A stretch of 64,000 bases of DNA from Megascapheus bottae. Taxonomy: Eukaryota; Chordata; Mammalia; Rodentia; Geomyidae. Shown here one piece after another: positions 30,701 to 43,639 of this stretch. The position numbers and the translations under genes were made by a program. Below the pieces are notes generated by a model. That model was given only the letters and a program-made list of their open reading frames with translations. It searched no databases and was not told the origin of the DNA. The stretch covers positions 1,230,501 through 1,294,500 of the forward strand of contig JANJXV010000130.1 of the NCBI GenBank assembly GCA_024803745.1, written 5' to 3'. Each line of letters opens with the position of its first letter. The first letter of the stretch is position 1.

Positions 30701-31069
30701 CATTCTCTCTGCATAAGCACCAGCTTTGGCTATGATTAAAGATCATCTCAGAAGAATAGAAACACAAGGGGAAAATGGCAAGAACAATCATAACGAATAC
30801 AATCATAAATACAATCATGTACGGTGGATTGCCGACTGTTCAAAATCCATATCTCCATACCGTTACCCTGCCGTAGCTAACTGGAGCATAAATGTGGGTC
30901 CCGTGTGCCTTTGGTGCCTCTAAGGACTCTGGAATTTCTAGGACCTTAGTAGATGAAGAAAAACATACGCACCCCCAACCCAGGAGTCAGTACCCACCAT
31001 GATGGTTAAGATCAAACAGGTATGGCTCCAAGCCTGACTTGCCCTTATCTCTGTAGCTTCCAGTATATC

Positions 31070-31195
31070 CCCAGGCCTTGGTTTTTTTTTAATCTGTAAA
31101 ATGGGTATAACAACAAATGTGCTAACCTGAAACGTTTGTTGGGAAGGACAGATCAGTTTGAGGTGTACAGCATGCTTGGCACAATGTTCTGGCAC
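31070..31195 (-). mobile_element. MIR/L2-type relic
   Basis: 'ttaatctgtaaaatgggtataacaac...gttgggaaggacagatcagtttg...tgcttggcacaatgttctggcac' matches the antisense landmark 'catctgtaaaatggggataata...gttgtgaggattaaatgag...tgcctggcac'. Confidence 0.72.
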
Positions 31196-31199
31196 GCCA

Positions 31200-33084
31200 T
31201 GGATAGGACTGTGTTTCCATGATCCGTTTTGACATAGGACCATAAAGATCCCAGGGTCTTAATCAGGGGCCGGCTGATGCTGACACAGAATTCAAGAAAT
31301 TCTGCAGCTGGCTCTAGGAACCATAAACGCGAGCAGGGAATGGTCCCAGAAGGAGTTGGGAGAGACATTTTCAGAACCACAGAGGTTCTTACCTCTTACA
31401 TTCCTCCTCTCCTTACCACCCCAGCTGCCAAGATAAGCCACCTCGAGGAATCATCAGGAAAGAAATATCACATCACAACTGCAGAACTTGAGCATAATAT
31501 ACTGCAGACTCAAGAGGGAGAGGGGAAAGAGAAAACTAAAATAAAAACTGTAAATTTATTACAAGGTTCAATATTTCTGTCTGAAAAAGAAATCAAGAGT
31601 TCTACAGTTAGTACTGAAAATCCAAAGTACTACGTTTGCTACAAGAACTTGAATTTTATTTTACCAGAAACAAACTTTTATATGGATATGTAAGCTTTGT
31701 TTTATAAAAATAAAACATGAAGTAGAACAAGTAATTGAAATGGAGTAATTTTTTACAAGATATATACTTAAGAATGACGATGAAGAATTTTATGTAGAGA
31801 ATATATTTTCTAAATATTTCGTAAGAAAGTTATCTAGTCAGACCACAAAAAATTTGTCAGAATATTTATCTTACGAGTTGCAATAACAATAACTATCAAA
31901 TACAGGTTGTAGGGCATGTGCTTATTTTTTTCATCCAAAATCCGATGTATTTGAAGACTGTGCCAATACCCATTGGGACAGGTAATATCCAATAGCTTAA
32001 ATAACAGAGTTTCTATTTCAGATAACGTTGTATATTATCCAGTGTCTGAAGATATATTCTCTTCGGTAATAATGATGAGGACCTCAATTCAAACATCTGT
32101 CATTATTCTGTTCTCACTCCAAAACTGATGATGCCTAAGAGTTTGGAAATATACCAATAAAGATTTGCTATCCAAGATAGACCAGACTTTTATCCCTATT
32201 AGAAAGTCCAAATAAGGTGAAATTCTGCTCAGTACTCATACAAAAAAAGGAAGCACTTATAACTTCATGTGCATTTTGATTAGTGTAACTTCATAAAGAC
32301 CAAGATGTAAAAGAATAACGATTTGTTATTTCACAGTGAGGGACGAGAGTACCAGGATTAATATATTGCCAGGCCAACCCAGAACAAAGAATAATCAATG
32401 ATTTCATTGGGGAAACCTGTGCAAATTTGCAGAGGAATCCCATAGGATACTGATGAATGTGAAAACCAGGCTAGGACTGACTAGTCTTATTGTACAGCTT
32501 TAAAGTGTGAAGAGGGAGGAGTGTTGTAAACCAGCTCCCCACGGGGTCTGACAACAATTATTTAAATACTTAAAGTCTCCAGCAATGGCCCTAAGGGCAT
32601 ACAGAAAAATGAAGAAACATTTAATCAAGAGAATCAAATAAAATCCAATAAAAACAGGGAAAGTCTGTGGCATGAGAGGAATGGTTCCCTCCTTCACCTC
32701 TCCCAGCCTAACAGGATAGTAACTCCATTACAGTCAGACGTAGTCAGAAACATAAGACTCCCCATCCTTCATAAACCAACCAAGAGTTATGGTACTTTGG
32801 GCAGAGTTCCAGGAGAAATATGAGGAAAAGGATGCCAGCCCTTCTCGTTCAATCCTCCCTTCGCTCAGCTCCATGTTACAGAAGGTAAATTCTAATGACT
32901 GTAGGTGAGAAGACAATGTTCCTCTATTCCCACTATCCAGACCGTGGGGTGAAATGCTTAGAATACTGGAACTCTGATTACAAGGTTTATGGAAAAGCCA
33001 CCGTAACTGAAACATCATGGCAGCACATGTGGATTAAAGGAACTGAGAATCTGGAAACAAGCCCTTGTGTTTACTATTGTCTCA
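31200..33084. other. Non-coding DNA, nothing firm
   Basis: No repeat family is recognised with confidence. A 138-codon open frame (31277-31693, plus) is not low-complexity but has no domain I recognise. 32660-32890 may be part of an old L1 5' region, since L1-like sequence follows at 33085; this is a guess. Confidence 0.4.
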
Positions 33085-33835
33085 TCTCCAAAGAGAAAGA
33101 GAGATGGGGAAAAGGAGTCCTTCTAGCAAATGGCACTGGAACACCTATAGTCTAAACCAAAAGTACTTAAAATTGTATTAATGACGCCACCATGAGAGGT
33201 AAAAATATAAAATATTTGGAAAGGAAAAATGAGGCATAATCTTCAGGTAAGCATAAATCAAAACCAAGATGAAACATCTGCCATTCTGGTTACATAAAAG
33301 AGCCCCATAAAATCCAGGGTTGGAAAAGGTATCATGAAATCAGAACTCAGAATGGCGGGAACATAAAGAAGTACAGCATTTCACAGATGGCCTAACCATT
33401 CTTCAGAAGATTAATACAGACCTACATGTGGTCCAGCAATTATACCGTTAGGCACACACCCAAACTAAATGAAATTTCTGTCACCCACTACTGACAGTAG
33501 CGTCAATCAACCCACAGGTGAAAACGACCCAAAGCCCACAAGCAAATAAGCAGTAAGAAAGCATGACAAAATCATGTTAGAATACTACAACATGAATAAA
33601 CTCCGAAAATATTATAGTAAGTGGGAAAAATCCTCCACAAAAATATCACATTATATGCTTTCATTGATTTTGAATTGGTTTTGGTGATTGCTGAATAACT
33701 AATCCCTTGATAGTCTAAAAATAGCTGAATTACATAATTTGTGATAGAACTGTATAATGTACAATTTTGTCCTTCAATAAAGTTGCACATTTTCTCTATT
33801 CATTTCTACTGTATATATGTGCAATAAACGTACGT
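33085..33835 (+). mobile_element. Old L1 (L1M-type) 3' portion
   Basis: 'gagagatggggaaaaggagtccttctagcaaatggcactgg' is L1 ORF2-like. After an internal gap come 'ataaatcaaaaccaagatgaaacatc', 'ccagcaattataccgttaggcacacaccc', 'gtcaatcaacccacaggtg', 'ctacaacatgaataaactc' and a 3' end with 'gtacaattttgtccttcaataaag'. The order fits an L1M 3' end. It is heavily mutated. Confidence 0.75.
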
Positions 33836-33839
33836 GTGT

Positions 33840-34380
33840 TTAGCAGTGACTACAGAAGTTATTAAGGATCAATATTTCAAGAAAAATAGTCTAACATAAT
33901 AAAGAGCCATTAGACTAATTACAGCAGAATAGAGACACCTTATAAAATAACAGAATTCAGAGATGGATGCTACTTGTCATCCAAACTGATTTCTATAGGA
34001 ATAGCAGACAAAGTATCTAAACAAGTACACCAGGGCATACACATGTTTCTGACATTAAGAGAAAGCATATGGCAGGAACAGAAACCTTGAATTGCAATCA
34101 CACAATACTTTCAGGAAAGATGAGGGAGAAATTCTTGACACTGGGAGGAAGGTAGGAACTAGATTGGCTCATGGATCAGCACAAGTGCAGAACAGGACTT
34201 GCTTATTACAAATAGGAACAAGCCAGTTTTATGGCACTGTACCACTTCACACTATGTTCTTTACTGTGGTGTACTGAGTCCAGTGACTCGGGGAACATTA
34301 GGAGAAATTTTACTCTCAGTGAATATCAATCTCTGCAATGTCATTTTCAGAAAACATTCAATAGTCATGTTATCACTTTG
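33840..34380. other. Non-coding DNA, nothing firm
   Basis: Weak L1 ORF2 flavour around 33900-34080, too decayed to call. Confidence 0.4.
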
Positions 34381-34382
34381 GA

Positions 34383-34790
34383 GTAAATCTCATGGTGGCA
34401 TTTTTATTATATTTTATTGTCAGGATAATGTATAAAGGGGTTAGAGTTATATTTGTCAGACAAAGGGTGTATTACTTCTCAAACCTTGATACCCCTTCTC
34501 ATGTTTTTGTCCTCCTTTCCCTCCCCCACCCCACCTAATTATCTGGTTTTCTCCCTTCCCTTCCCTGTTTCGAATAAACAAATAAGTGTGTGTATATATA
34601 GTATGCCAGGTAACAAAGTCAGATGCATTAACCACATGAGATTCCCGAAAATGGGGGAAAAAAAGAGAAAAAGAAGCATGTCCCACCAAAACATCCCTAT
34701 CATGACAAGAGAAAACCCCAAGTTTCCTCCCATTTCTGTATCTTCAGTTTTCAGAAAAAGATGTGAACCACAGTAGGCAAGCAATATATG
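34383..34790 (-). mobile_element. L1 3' UTR insertion, older variant
   Basis: In antisense: 'tattttattgtcaggataatgtataaagggg', 'gtgtattacttctcaaaccttgataccccttctcatg', a C/T tract, and 'aataaacaaataagtgtg', ending in decayed ORF2-proximal sequence. It corresponds to the 58640-58795 and 44128-44285 variant, related to but distinct from the 62.7-kb type. Confidence 0.8.
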
Positions 34791-34794
34791 TGGC

Positions 34795-36125
34795 CTGAAT
34801 GAGCATCTATTAATAGCTTGCCAATATTAGGTTTATGTATCTGTTTAATAAAGAAATCTTAAGAATGTGTTGAATCTAAGTAACTTTATAAAGGCTCCCC
34901 ATGTGCTAAGGGTCAGTACACTTATGTTTCCCATAATCCTTGACTGTATGACAACTAGCTGTCATTCACTTGAAAAAGCCGGGACGATAACAGTGACTGC
35001 AATCTCTCCACAACACTGATCTCTGTAGCACCTGTCAGATATAACTGATTTGCCAAGGTAAACAAGAATCTAAGGCTTCATCTGGATTTTTCTATTTTCC
35101 TTTGTAATATTTATTTTCCAGAAACCTGACTTACATGGTTTCCATGGAAATGAGTGAAATGGTGAAGCACAGAGCTTTCAGAAGTGTGCCACAATGAAAG
35201 GAAAAGTTATTTTTGTTAATCATTTATTTAAAAATATTGATCAATAACACTATATAGAAGGTACTATAGAAAAAAGTTGATTGTTAAGAGTCTAATTCAT
35301 ATCATAGTATATAAATACTGTGAAAAGCCTATTTCAATGAATAAAGTAGACATAAGGGAAAAGTCTCTATATACTGACTTACTGGTTTATGTAAATGAAT
35401 ATATTATGAATCAAGTTTAATTGGTAGATATACGTACAGATGTTTATTGTCTTAGCCTGACGTCTTATAATACATTTTCTTGATACTTTCAACTCTATAA
35501 GCCTCTGCTCTTTTTCAAACTCAATATGCAGTAAACAATTAAATGGTTAGATAAATAAATGAGATAGAAATGAATTGGACACCTCTAAATATAAATGTTA
35601 GATGCACCCAAGAGAGGAGCAGCATTGGCTCTACTGGCTACTGGTATCAGGAAAAACAGGTACAGATCTGTGGCACAGCAAAGCACTTACAGCAGGAAGG
35701 AGACATAAAACCAATAGCGAAGAGTCCCAGGAAACACTTGCTATCATGTCTGGCAGAGAAAAGCCTAGGGGCTATAGACTGATTCCCTCGTGAAAAGCAA
35801 ACACCAAAGACAAAACTCTTTCAACACTCTATGCTATTTCTAATTACATTTTTATTATTTGGATGTTATATAGCAATTTTCTTTCCCAAATTAACTGTTT
35901 TTAAGTTGGCTTCATTCACATTATCTGCAATAGTGACAGTAATTCAGTAGAACAATGTCCTATAAAATCAGACTATGATAGTCGACTATACTTATGAAAG
36001 TCCTTATGATTTCAAACTGAATTATTTGTTTGATGGCTATTGTCATATTAGAATGCTGCTCCTTGATTCTTCTTAATGATTTTTACTGATATGCATGATG
36101 TATAGTTTTCTTTGTGCTCAAAAAC
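34795..36125. other. AT-rich non-coding DNA, nothing recognised
   Basis: No repeat family or gene is recognised. Confidence 0.5.
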
Positions 36126-36129
36126 TGCT

Positions 36130-36373
36130 TTTCTGCAGGCTCTGGGGCTTGAAGTCAGGGTCTGGGTGCTGTCCCGAGCCCATTCGTGCTCAACGCTAGC
36201 TCTCTTACCACTTAAGGCACAGTGCCATTTCCACTATTACTGAACGGTTGATTGGAAAGAAGAGTCTCTCAGGCTCTTCTTCCTGGGCTAGCTTCAAACC
36301 TTGATCTTCAGATCTCAGCCTCCTAAGAAGCTTCGAGTATATTACAAACAAGCACCATCAGCATCCAGCTCCA
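36130..36373 (-). mobile_element. 7SL-Geo dimeric SINE
   Basis: In antisense: Geo arm ('ggctctggggcttgaagtcaggg', 'gggtgctgtcccgagcc'), the linker 'ggttgattggaaagaagagtc', and the 7SL arm ('cttcaaaccttgatcttcagatctcagcctcctaagaagc', 'agcaccatcagcatccagctcc'). Confidence 0.87.
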
Positions 36374-36374
36374 A

Positions 36375-37125
36375 AACTAATTTTAAGCAATCTTTTGTCA
36401 TTTTCAGAACTGAAAGTGACAAAGACTCGGATCTAAGGTGTAACCTACTTATAGTTCACCAGCTCTCTGAACACGAGAGATGATTCCCAAGTTACATTTT
36501 CTTAGATGATTTTAAGAATGCAAATAAACCCTGAATTTCACTCTAAATGTTTAAGGCCTGACTGGAATTCTAGAAGTCTTTTCCATAAGAAACGGAAATT
36601 TTCTTCTACCCTAGCATAAATGGGTTAAAATGCTACTTCTGAGGCCCCTACAATTACAACTTACTTGGGTTTGATACGTTCCGATTATACCTCCAAGAAT
36701 ATGTTATCAGGTCAATAAATAATACAAAGCACCTTTTCCTTGCTAAGAAAGGACAAGGAAAGTAACACCTTCTGGAGATAGTGAAGGTACTAGGAGATGA
36801 GGGTAATGTTCAAAGGATTATACATGGTGTTTGAAGCTACCTGCCCAACAGAATCACTCAGGCCTCACTGCTCACGACCATTATTAAATATTCTCTTAGT
36901 TTCTCAGCAGGCTGCTTTGAAGTTGCCACATGGAACATTTTTCTGCATAAAGAATTATAATTCACAAAAATGAAATGCTGATATGTAGCTACAAGATTAA
37001 AGCAGATATTAACCTGCATACCGCTCAACTGCTCATTGACCTTGGGTTAAGGTTTATTTCTATCATATATACTGCTTATCTCTTGAGAAGTTCATTTTAC
37101 CAGCAGTCAGCACAGCCTTTTGACC
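36375..37125. other. AT-rich non-coding DNA, nothing recognised
   Basis: No repeat family or gene is recognised. Confidence 0.5.
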
Positions 37126-37129
37126 ATAG

Positions 37130-37720
37130 GGATGTATTAGATACAGGGGAAATAACCAAATAATACTGGATACAGTTATGTGTGAGCAAACCAAAAATAT
37201 AAAGAATGTTTTCTGGAAATATAAGGACCTGGGAAAAATGTGTTAAGTAAAGTAAATCAGGTCCAGAGAGAAGAAAGGATGCATGTTTTCCCCTATAAGT
37301 GGAACACAAAATTAATTCATAGATATATAAGTAATCACTCTGGGGTAGTATACAAGTGTACATAAGTGTATGAATCAAACTATGATAGATTCAGGGGAAA
37401 AGTCAAAGGATAAAATTTCTTAGAAAGTCTAACTCACAGTTCAACAAAATAATGCCAGAAAATATGGAAGGAAGTATTAAGGAAAGCAGGATAAGGACAA
37501 ATGAAAAGAGGAAGAAGGAAGGATGCAGTTACAAAACCTAATATATGTCTTACAAAATTGGGAAAACTGAGGGAAGGTTAGGATTGAGAGGGATGGGTGG
37601 GAATATTGAAAGGGTGACACTGATCAAGATGCAGGGTATTCATAAATGACTTTGTTGAAGGGGAACTCCTTTGTACAACTACTTTAAAATTATAAAAATT
37701 TACATTTTAAATTTAAAAAG
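37130..37720 (+). mobile_element. Old L1-type 3' end
   Basis: 'aagtaaagtaaatcaggtccagagagaagaaaggatgcatgttttcccctataagtgg' resembles the L1 ORF2/3' UTR junction ('gtgaaataagccaggcacagaaagacaaatacc...catgttctcactcata'). Downstream are purine-rich sequence with 'gatgggtgggaatattg' and a terminal A/T-rich tail. Confidence 0.7.
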
Positions 37721-37724
37721 TATT

Positions 37725-38430
37725 TTCTTATATAATTACTAATTTTCAAAGTTAGAATAAGTGAAAATCCTTTTCTTCAGGTATGTCATGTTTGCTGAAA
37801 AGTTGATAAGCAAAACATTCCCTGAGTCAAAATAAAATCATGAAACCACTATGTTGTGAGTGTTCAAACAGAAAGCATGAACACACTACAGATGTCAGTC
37901 CACAAAAGAATTCTAGACACAACTAAAAAGAGGTGTAGCAAAATGAACTGAATTGATTCATGTCTATGAAAATCTAAGATTCCCATGGAATTCTCTAACT
38001 TGTGAGGGACAACAAGCATATCTTTAGGTAGGAGTCCAAACACAGACACATACGTACATTGAAAAGATCTTGTGGATCAATTATAAGCATAAGAATTTAT
38101 GAAATCATGTGGAGATTTATGGAATTATCTTTAAACAATTACTAACCCTTCATCCTAAACAATTCAAAAAGGCAGTCATTAATATTTACTGTGGCTAAGA
38201 CTTACATAAGAAGCATAAATAAACCACATTTTTGCATTCTTATTAGGAAGCCAGATACATCAAGGGTTTATACTGCTACATCACAGAAAATAAACAATTA
38301 TAATACACAACATCATTATAATAAAACACATAGCCATATGATTGTACCAATACATGCAGGAAAGTTATGTGATATTTAAAATATAATATCAATTCATAAT
38401 AAAAATAAAGAAGAACCCATATCCACATAA
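37725..38430. other. AT-rich non-coding DNA, nothing recognised
   Basis: No repeat family or gene is recognised. Confidence 0.5.
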
Positions 38431-38434
38431 CTAT

Positions 38435-38885
38435 GTCCATTCATGAGGCAGTAGCTAACTTACACACTGAGGAAAAGCTGGGAACTTTCTTGATAAGATC
38501 TGGAACATGATAGGGAAGAACACACATTGGAGATAGGACAGCCTTTTAAATAAATGGTACTCAGAAAGTTGGAGATTTACATATCAGAAAACAACATCAA
38601 AACCACTTACAAGCCACAAAAATCAGGTCATAATATATTAAAGCCCTAAACATGAGACATAAAACTTCTACAATAGTAAATAGGAGAAATGCCTCTGTAC
38701 ACTGGAATAGGAAAGGACACAGTTGGATGAGACCTACAAAGCAGAGAACACCAAAGCAAAAATTTAAAAATGGCATTACCTCAAACTAAAATGCTTCTTC
38801 CCAGCTAAGGAAATAATCAACAAAGTGAAGAGCCAATCTGAAGAATGGGGAAAAAAATCTGTCAATATATATTTGAAAATGGGTT
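38435..38885 (+). mobile_element. Old L1 ORF2 fragment
   Basis: 'aactttcttgataagatctggaacatgatagg' (RT region), then 'aataaatggtactcagaaagttgg', 'aagccctaaacatgagacataaaacttctac', 'aacaccaaagcaaaaatt', 'ccagctaaggaaataatcaacaaagtgaagagcc' and 'gaatggggaaaaaaatctg' follow ORF2 order with internal deletions. The RT-derived and C-proximal pieces are fused by loss of the intervening sequence. Confidence 0.8.
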
Positions 38886-38889
38886 ATAT

Positions 38890-41885
38890 ATACAGTGTGC
38901 GTGAGGAAGTCTAAACACTCAGCCAGAACAAGCAGATTCTGTTCCGAAGAAGCCAGGTCTGATTCTGCTCAAAAAAGCCAAGAGAATTTCCACAAAGAAA
39001 GTGATGCTTTTAGTAAGTCATGCTGTAAAAGAATCAGTATGGAAAAGACTGCAACTATGAAATCCATAATTAATCTGAGAATTATGCAAAGTCCAATATT
39101 AGAAAGCAGAAGGTGAGAAAAAGTGATGTGGCAACTGTAGAGTCAGAATTGGTTGTCTTGTTTCAAATATTTCATCAGCTAAATCAAGATATAGTGGTTT
39201 AAATACCAACTCAATTTGAAGTAGAGGTAAGTAACATTCAAGGAGCAATCGATATGATTTTAATTGTCTACTGGGAAAGAAGAGAAAAAATTGAAATTAA
39301 GGGTATACTACTTGTTCTTTCATAAAGTGTTACCATCATCCAAGATAGGAAATAAAGGGAATTGGAAGGAAATAGTGAATTTTATTTTTACCATTTTAAG
39401 TTTTGACTCAAAGAATTAGGTGCTCTGAATTACACTGAAGTGAATCCCAGGAGATGGGTGCGGGGCAGGGGACATGTGGTTGGAAGAAGCAGCTCAAGAT
39501 GATCATTGAAATTTTGACAGTACAATGTGGGAACAAGGGCAGAAGAGGAGGAAATGGCAGAAGAGAGAACCAAAGATACTAAAGGTTGACAAATAGAGAG
39601 AGATCACAATGTGGAAAGGAATGAAAGGTGTAGAAGAAAGGAAGAGACAGGAAGTAGAATTGTTTTCTGAAAGGCAAGAAATAATTCCTTCAAGCATAAA
39701 AGTGAAAGGGCTTCTTCAGACTGTGAAAAACTGAGGGAAGTTAATTCAAAAGAGATACTAAAATTGGTCACTGGATTTAATCTATAAGCCACCAGACATA
39801 TGTTGATGGCTGAATAGTGCGAAGGAAGTGGTGGTGTGGAAACTATCATACTGCAGCGATGGAAGATGCTGGCTAAAGGAAGCCTGGCCAATCATGTTAA
39901 ATATGAGTGGAGGTTTTCTGTTAAGCTGTTCCTTTTTTCCAAAGGACAGATAAATAGGAACATCGTAGTGTGCTTGTAAATAAACATGATTTTAAACAAA
40001 ATGACTACAGAGAGAAGTAGAACACATAATGCTTTAAATAATCAACAATTGATGCTTCATCTTAGGAAAGATCCAGCACTGTCACTTTTGCTACAGTGAC
40101 ACACTGAAGGTGAAGTGTATTTGAAAAGAGGAAAAAGGCAGAACTTGTATTATTACACCCTCTAATTCCCTATAAATTTGAGTCTCTTCTGGGTGGTAGA
40201 GATCAAAATATGAGGAGGAGAGGAATCATATGGCAGCAATGTGATTTCCAAATCTAGCAATTAGAATTCAAGGATAAATTGTTTGCTATTTGGGTTTGGA
40301 AATTTGTAATATTCAAATTTTCCCAGAGTAACACAGTTAAAGGTGCATGTCAACACTTGTGAGTTATTTCCTCATATCTAAATGGTTGCCATTTGCAACC
40401 ACTTTCAAGTGTATTTGCTCAACAAATGCATGCTATTTGAGGAATCTACAGTGCCCAAACCATTCAAATCTGAGAAATAGGAGCTGGCTCAACCTACTGA
40501 AAGACCACCAGGTACTAGGTTGTATTTGTAGTCATGTGGTACTTAAGAAAATGAACCTTATTTAACCAAGAAGTCTCAGTAAAATCAAGAGCTGTTAGCT
40601 AAAATTTTGCATACACACTAGTCTTCTTTTTAATCAATGTCTTTTCATCCTTTTAGGTGCTGTGATCTTTCCCATAAAGAAAACTTGGAAAACTATTCCC
40701 ACAAAGCAGAATTAAATCACCAGTGAGAAGAATTATTCATGGAAGGAGTAAGGGTGATTACTGGAAATCATTCTGGGCCATGCTCCATACTGTCTAGTGC
40801 ACTCTGGAGGGATTATTACATCCATAAGCTGACTTCTTACTCAGCAGGCTATCTTACAGTTCTCTAATGGCAAAAGCTAACTTGAGAACATCTGATGGTA
40901 ATGCAAATTACACCATAAATAACAATGCAAATGAATTTTAGTTAGTGGAGAATCAATTGATTCTCCTTGTAGAATTCATAATAACCAAGACATTCATGTC
41001 ATATTTGATATTGATAACTTTCTGAATTGATTAGTAAATTATTTCTTCATTTTTACATGTACTGCAGCCATATGCAGACACACATCAATTTTTCAAGTTG
41101 AATCAGACCTCATTTAAATTTTATACTGTTCCTCCATTACCAGTAAGGGAAATGAAGAATTTGATATATTATTATATGTTAAACTTTTAACACAGTCATG
41201 AATTCTGTTTCTAAAACACCGAGTAGTTGGGCAATTGAAATAAGCACACTTTTAAGACCAGCACAAAATTTTTTCCTACAGTACTTACAATTAAACCTCA
41301 TTTTAGTAACATCACAATATTAGTGAAAAAAGTCTTAGTCTCTCTTTCAGATAGATATACTAATTAAGTATATTCACTTCATCAAACAAAATAGTGGGAT
41401 TAGATCAATGCTGTGCATATTTGTACAAATAATATAACCTTCACTTTTTGTGAGGAAAGGAATGCTCTACCAAATGAGGACTAGTTAAAATGTGGAAGAA
41501 TATACCCTTGGTCGTGGTGTAGCTATTTTTACAATGAAACCTGAACTTTGTCTAACAAGTTCCCTGGGGAATTAAGAGAAAAACACATTGAAATAGAGAA
41601 TATAAATTTTAGCACAAAATTACATGGACTAACTTTAGACTTTAGAGTAAATATTCACATTGTATACAACAGGACTGAATTTCTCATGAATAAAATATAC
41701 AAAATTATCAATACTTAATTTTGTCTAGAAAGTAAAATGCATAATTGCCCAAACATTTCTCACTGGTTTTTAAAATGTACATGATACTTCAGATGATGAC
41801 AGTTTTTGGTATTGGAAATGATTATACAATAAATTCTAACTGGTCTGAAAAAAAAAGAAAGTAAAGTGCAGAGGAAAGCAATTCA
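38890..41885. other. AT-rich non-coding DNA, 3 kb without recognisable repeats
   Basis: I recognise no repeat family or gene. A purine-rich stretch lies around 39535-39670. Confidence 0.5.
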
Positions 41886-41888
41886 TGA

Positions 41889-41965
41889 GGGGCCGAGAGC
41901 ATGGCCTAGTGGTTGAGTGTTTCTCTAACATTCATGAAGCCCTGGGTCATTGAGTCATTGCTGGT
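41889..41965 (+). mobile_element. IDL left-arm fragment
   Basis: 'ggggccgagagcatggcctagtggttgagtg' and 'attcatgaagccctgggtcattg' match the ID/tRNA-Ala arm. The B box is broken and the Geo arm is absent. Confidence 0.75.
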
Positions 41966-42064
41966 GTAGTGCTTGGATCTAATATCCATATATTAAGGAT
42001 ACTATATGCCTTTTGTTCCTTTGGTCTTGACTTAATCAAAATGATTTGCTCTAATATGTTTCTT

Positions 42065-42564
42065 TTTTACTATTTTTATTGTAATTGATAAAAGGGTTAC
42101 ATGATATTGTGCATTAATTCACATACATTGATACCCTTTCACATGTCTTGGTCCACATTACCCTCCCCCCCACCCCCCATCTTGGTTTTCCCCCCTTCCC
42201 TATCCAATTTCAAATAACCAAATACAAATATATCCAATATATCAGATTACAAAGTGAGGTACTATAATAATATGATATAACCAAGGGACAGCAAAAGAGA
42301 TGAGAGATAACATAGTACATTAAGGACAACAATCATTCATTATATGGCTTTTGTTTCAATATCATGGAGGTCCTTTCAATTAGCTTCATACTATATGGCC
42401 TTTTGTATCAAGGTTTTGCTCTATTACAAATCTCTGCTTGTAGAGCCCAAGGTTTCTACTGATTATGACAAATGAGGGAAACCATTGAGCCTAAGTTCCT
42501 TTGAGTCTGGCTTACTTCACTTAATATGACTTTTTCTAAGTCTTTCCATTTCATAACAAATAGG
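42065..42564 (-). mobile_element. 5'-truncated L1, ~500 bp, with TSD
   Basis: Same 3' UTR type as 20448-20938: 'gtgcattaattcacatacattgatacc', a C-rich tract, 'caattacaataaaa' in complement at the tail, and at its 5' side ORF2 codons ('aagtctttccatttcataac'). Flanking 'TCTAATATGTTTCTT' (42050-42064) and 'TCTAATCTGTTTCTT' (42565-42579) form a 15-bp target duplication with one mismatch. Confidence 0.95.
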
Positions 42565-42614
42565 TCTAATCTGTTTCTTAAAGAGAAAATAAACGGGTTT
42601 ACTGGGCTGTTGTT

Positions 42615-42840
42615 TTCAGTTTTTTAATAGGTAGGTCCTGCTTGAAGTAAGGCCTGGTTGCTGTCTATGAGCTTTTCATTCAAGGTTAGTGCTTGAGCCA
42701 CAACCCCAGTTCTGGTTTTTTTTCTGGAAGAGATAATAGTCTTATGGATTTGCTGCTGGGATGGCATTTAACCACAATCCTCAGATCTCAGCTTCCTGAG
42801 TAGCTAGGATTACAGGTATAAGCCAGTGGCACCTGACTTA
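42615..42840 (-). mobile_element. 7SL-Geo dimeric SINE
   Basis: In antisense: 'aggtcctgcttgaagtaagg', 'tgcttgagccacaaccccagttctgg', the linker 'tggaagagataatagtctta', and the 7SL arm 'aaccacaatcctcagatctcagcttcctgagtagctagg', 'gtataagccagtggcacctgac'. Confidence 0.85.
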
Positions 42841-42844
42841 AACA

Positions 42845-43635
42845 AGTTTTAATCTAAATTTTACGTATTTTATATAACTAAACATAATGGCATTTCCAAC
42901 AAGAAAAGTCAAAAGTCTTATTAAGCAATGCTTTGCATACTGTTACATCTATAACTAACCATGATTTAATTTCAGGTAATCATATTCTCAAAAGATCAGT
43001 TACTTTATAAATATTGCTGTAAATTAAAAGAAGTGGGAGTCAAAGAAGAGAAACAATCCAATAGTCAAGGCACAGAAACCGTAAATTCCCTTTGTTCAAT
43101 TTAAGAGAACCTGGAAAACATGCAATTTTATAACATAAGCCCTCCTGAAAAAGTTAACATTTTTGAACCTACTAATTAACGCTGATACTTAGTGCAAGCT
43201 GTATAAAATTGTTAAGAATTAATTAACTAATATAGTCTAAATAGGATCTCATTATGAACTGTAAAAACACAGGGAGGCACCTGCAAAAATTGCCTGAGGC
43301 TTTTCAAATGTAAGTGATAATAAGTAATCAGAGAAAGAAAGTTCCCTTAAATTAGTCGATTTATATTTTAGATTTGGGCAAGAAAGTTATTTTTAACATT
43401 ATTCTAAAAGCTTCAATATTTTAAAATAGAAAGAAGTCAATGCATTTTAATCATCTACTGTGAAAGGCCCAGAAGTGAAGTTGTTCATAGATATCTGCAA
43501 AAAAATTAGACTCCTGAATATGCTAGAAGACCAACAATGACATGAGGCAAGAGGTATTCTTAACAGAGCTGCCAGGTCTTTGCAAAGGCTAAGTCAGATG
43601 CTACCATGGCTGTGTCCAAAATCCAGGCATGCATA
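42845..43635. other. AT-rich non-coding DNA, nothing recognised
   Basis: No repeat family or gene is recognised. Confidence 0.5.
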
Positions 43636-43639
43636 GTCT

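Noticed and set aside
30073..30818. Minus-strand open frames of 195-219 codons rich in Pro, Ser, Leu and Phe
   Set aside because: They are the complement of the GAA/GGA purine minisatellite. All three frames are open, which is a composition artefact.
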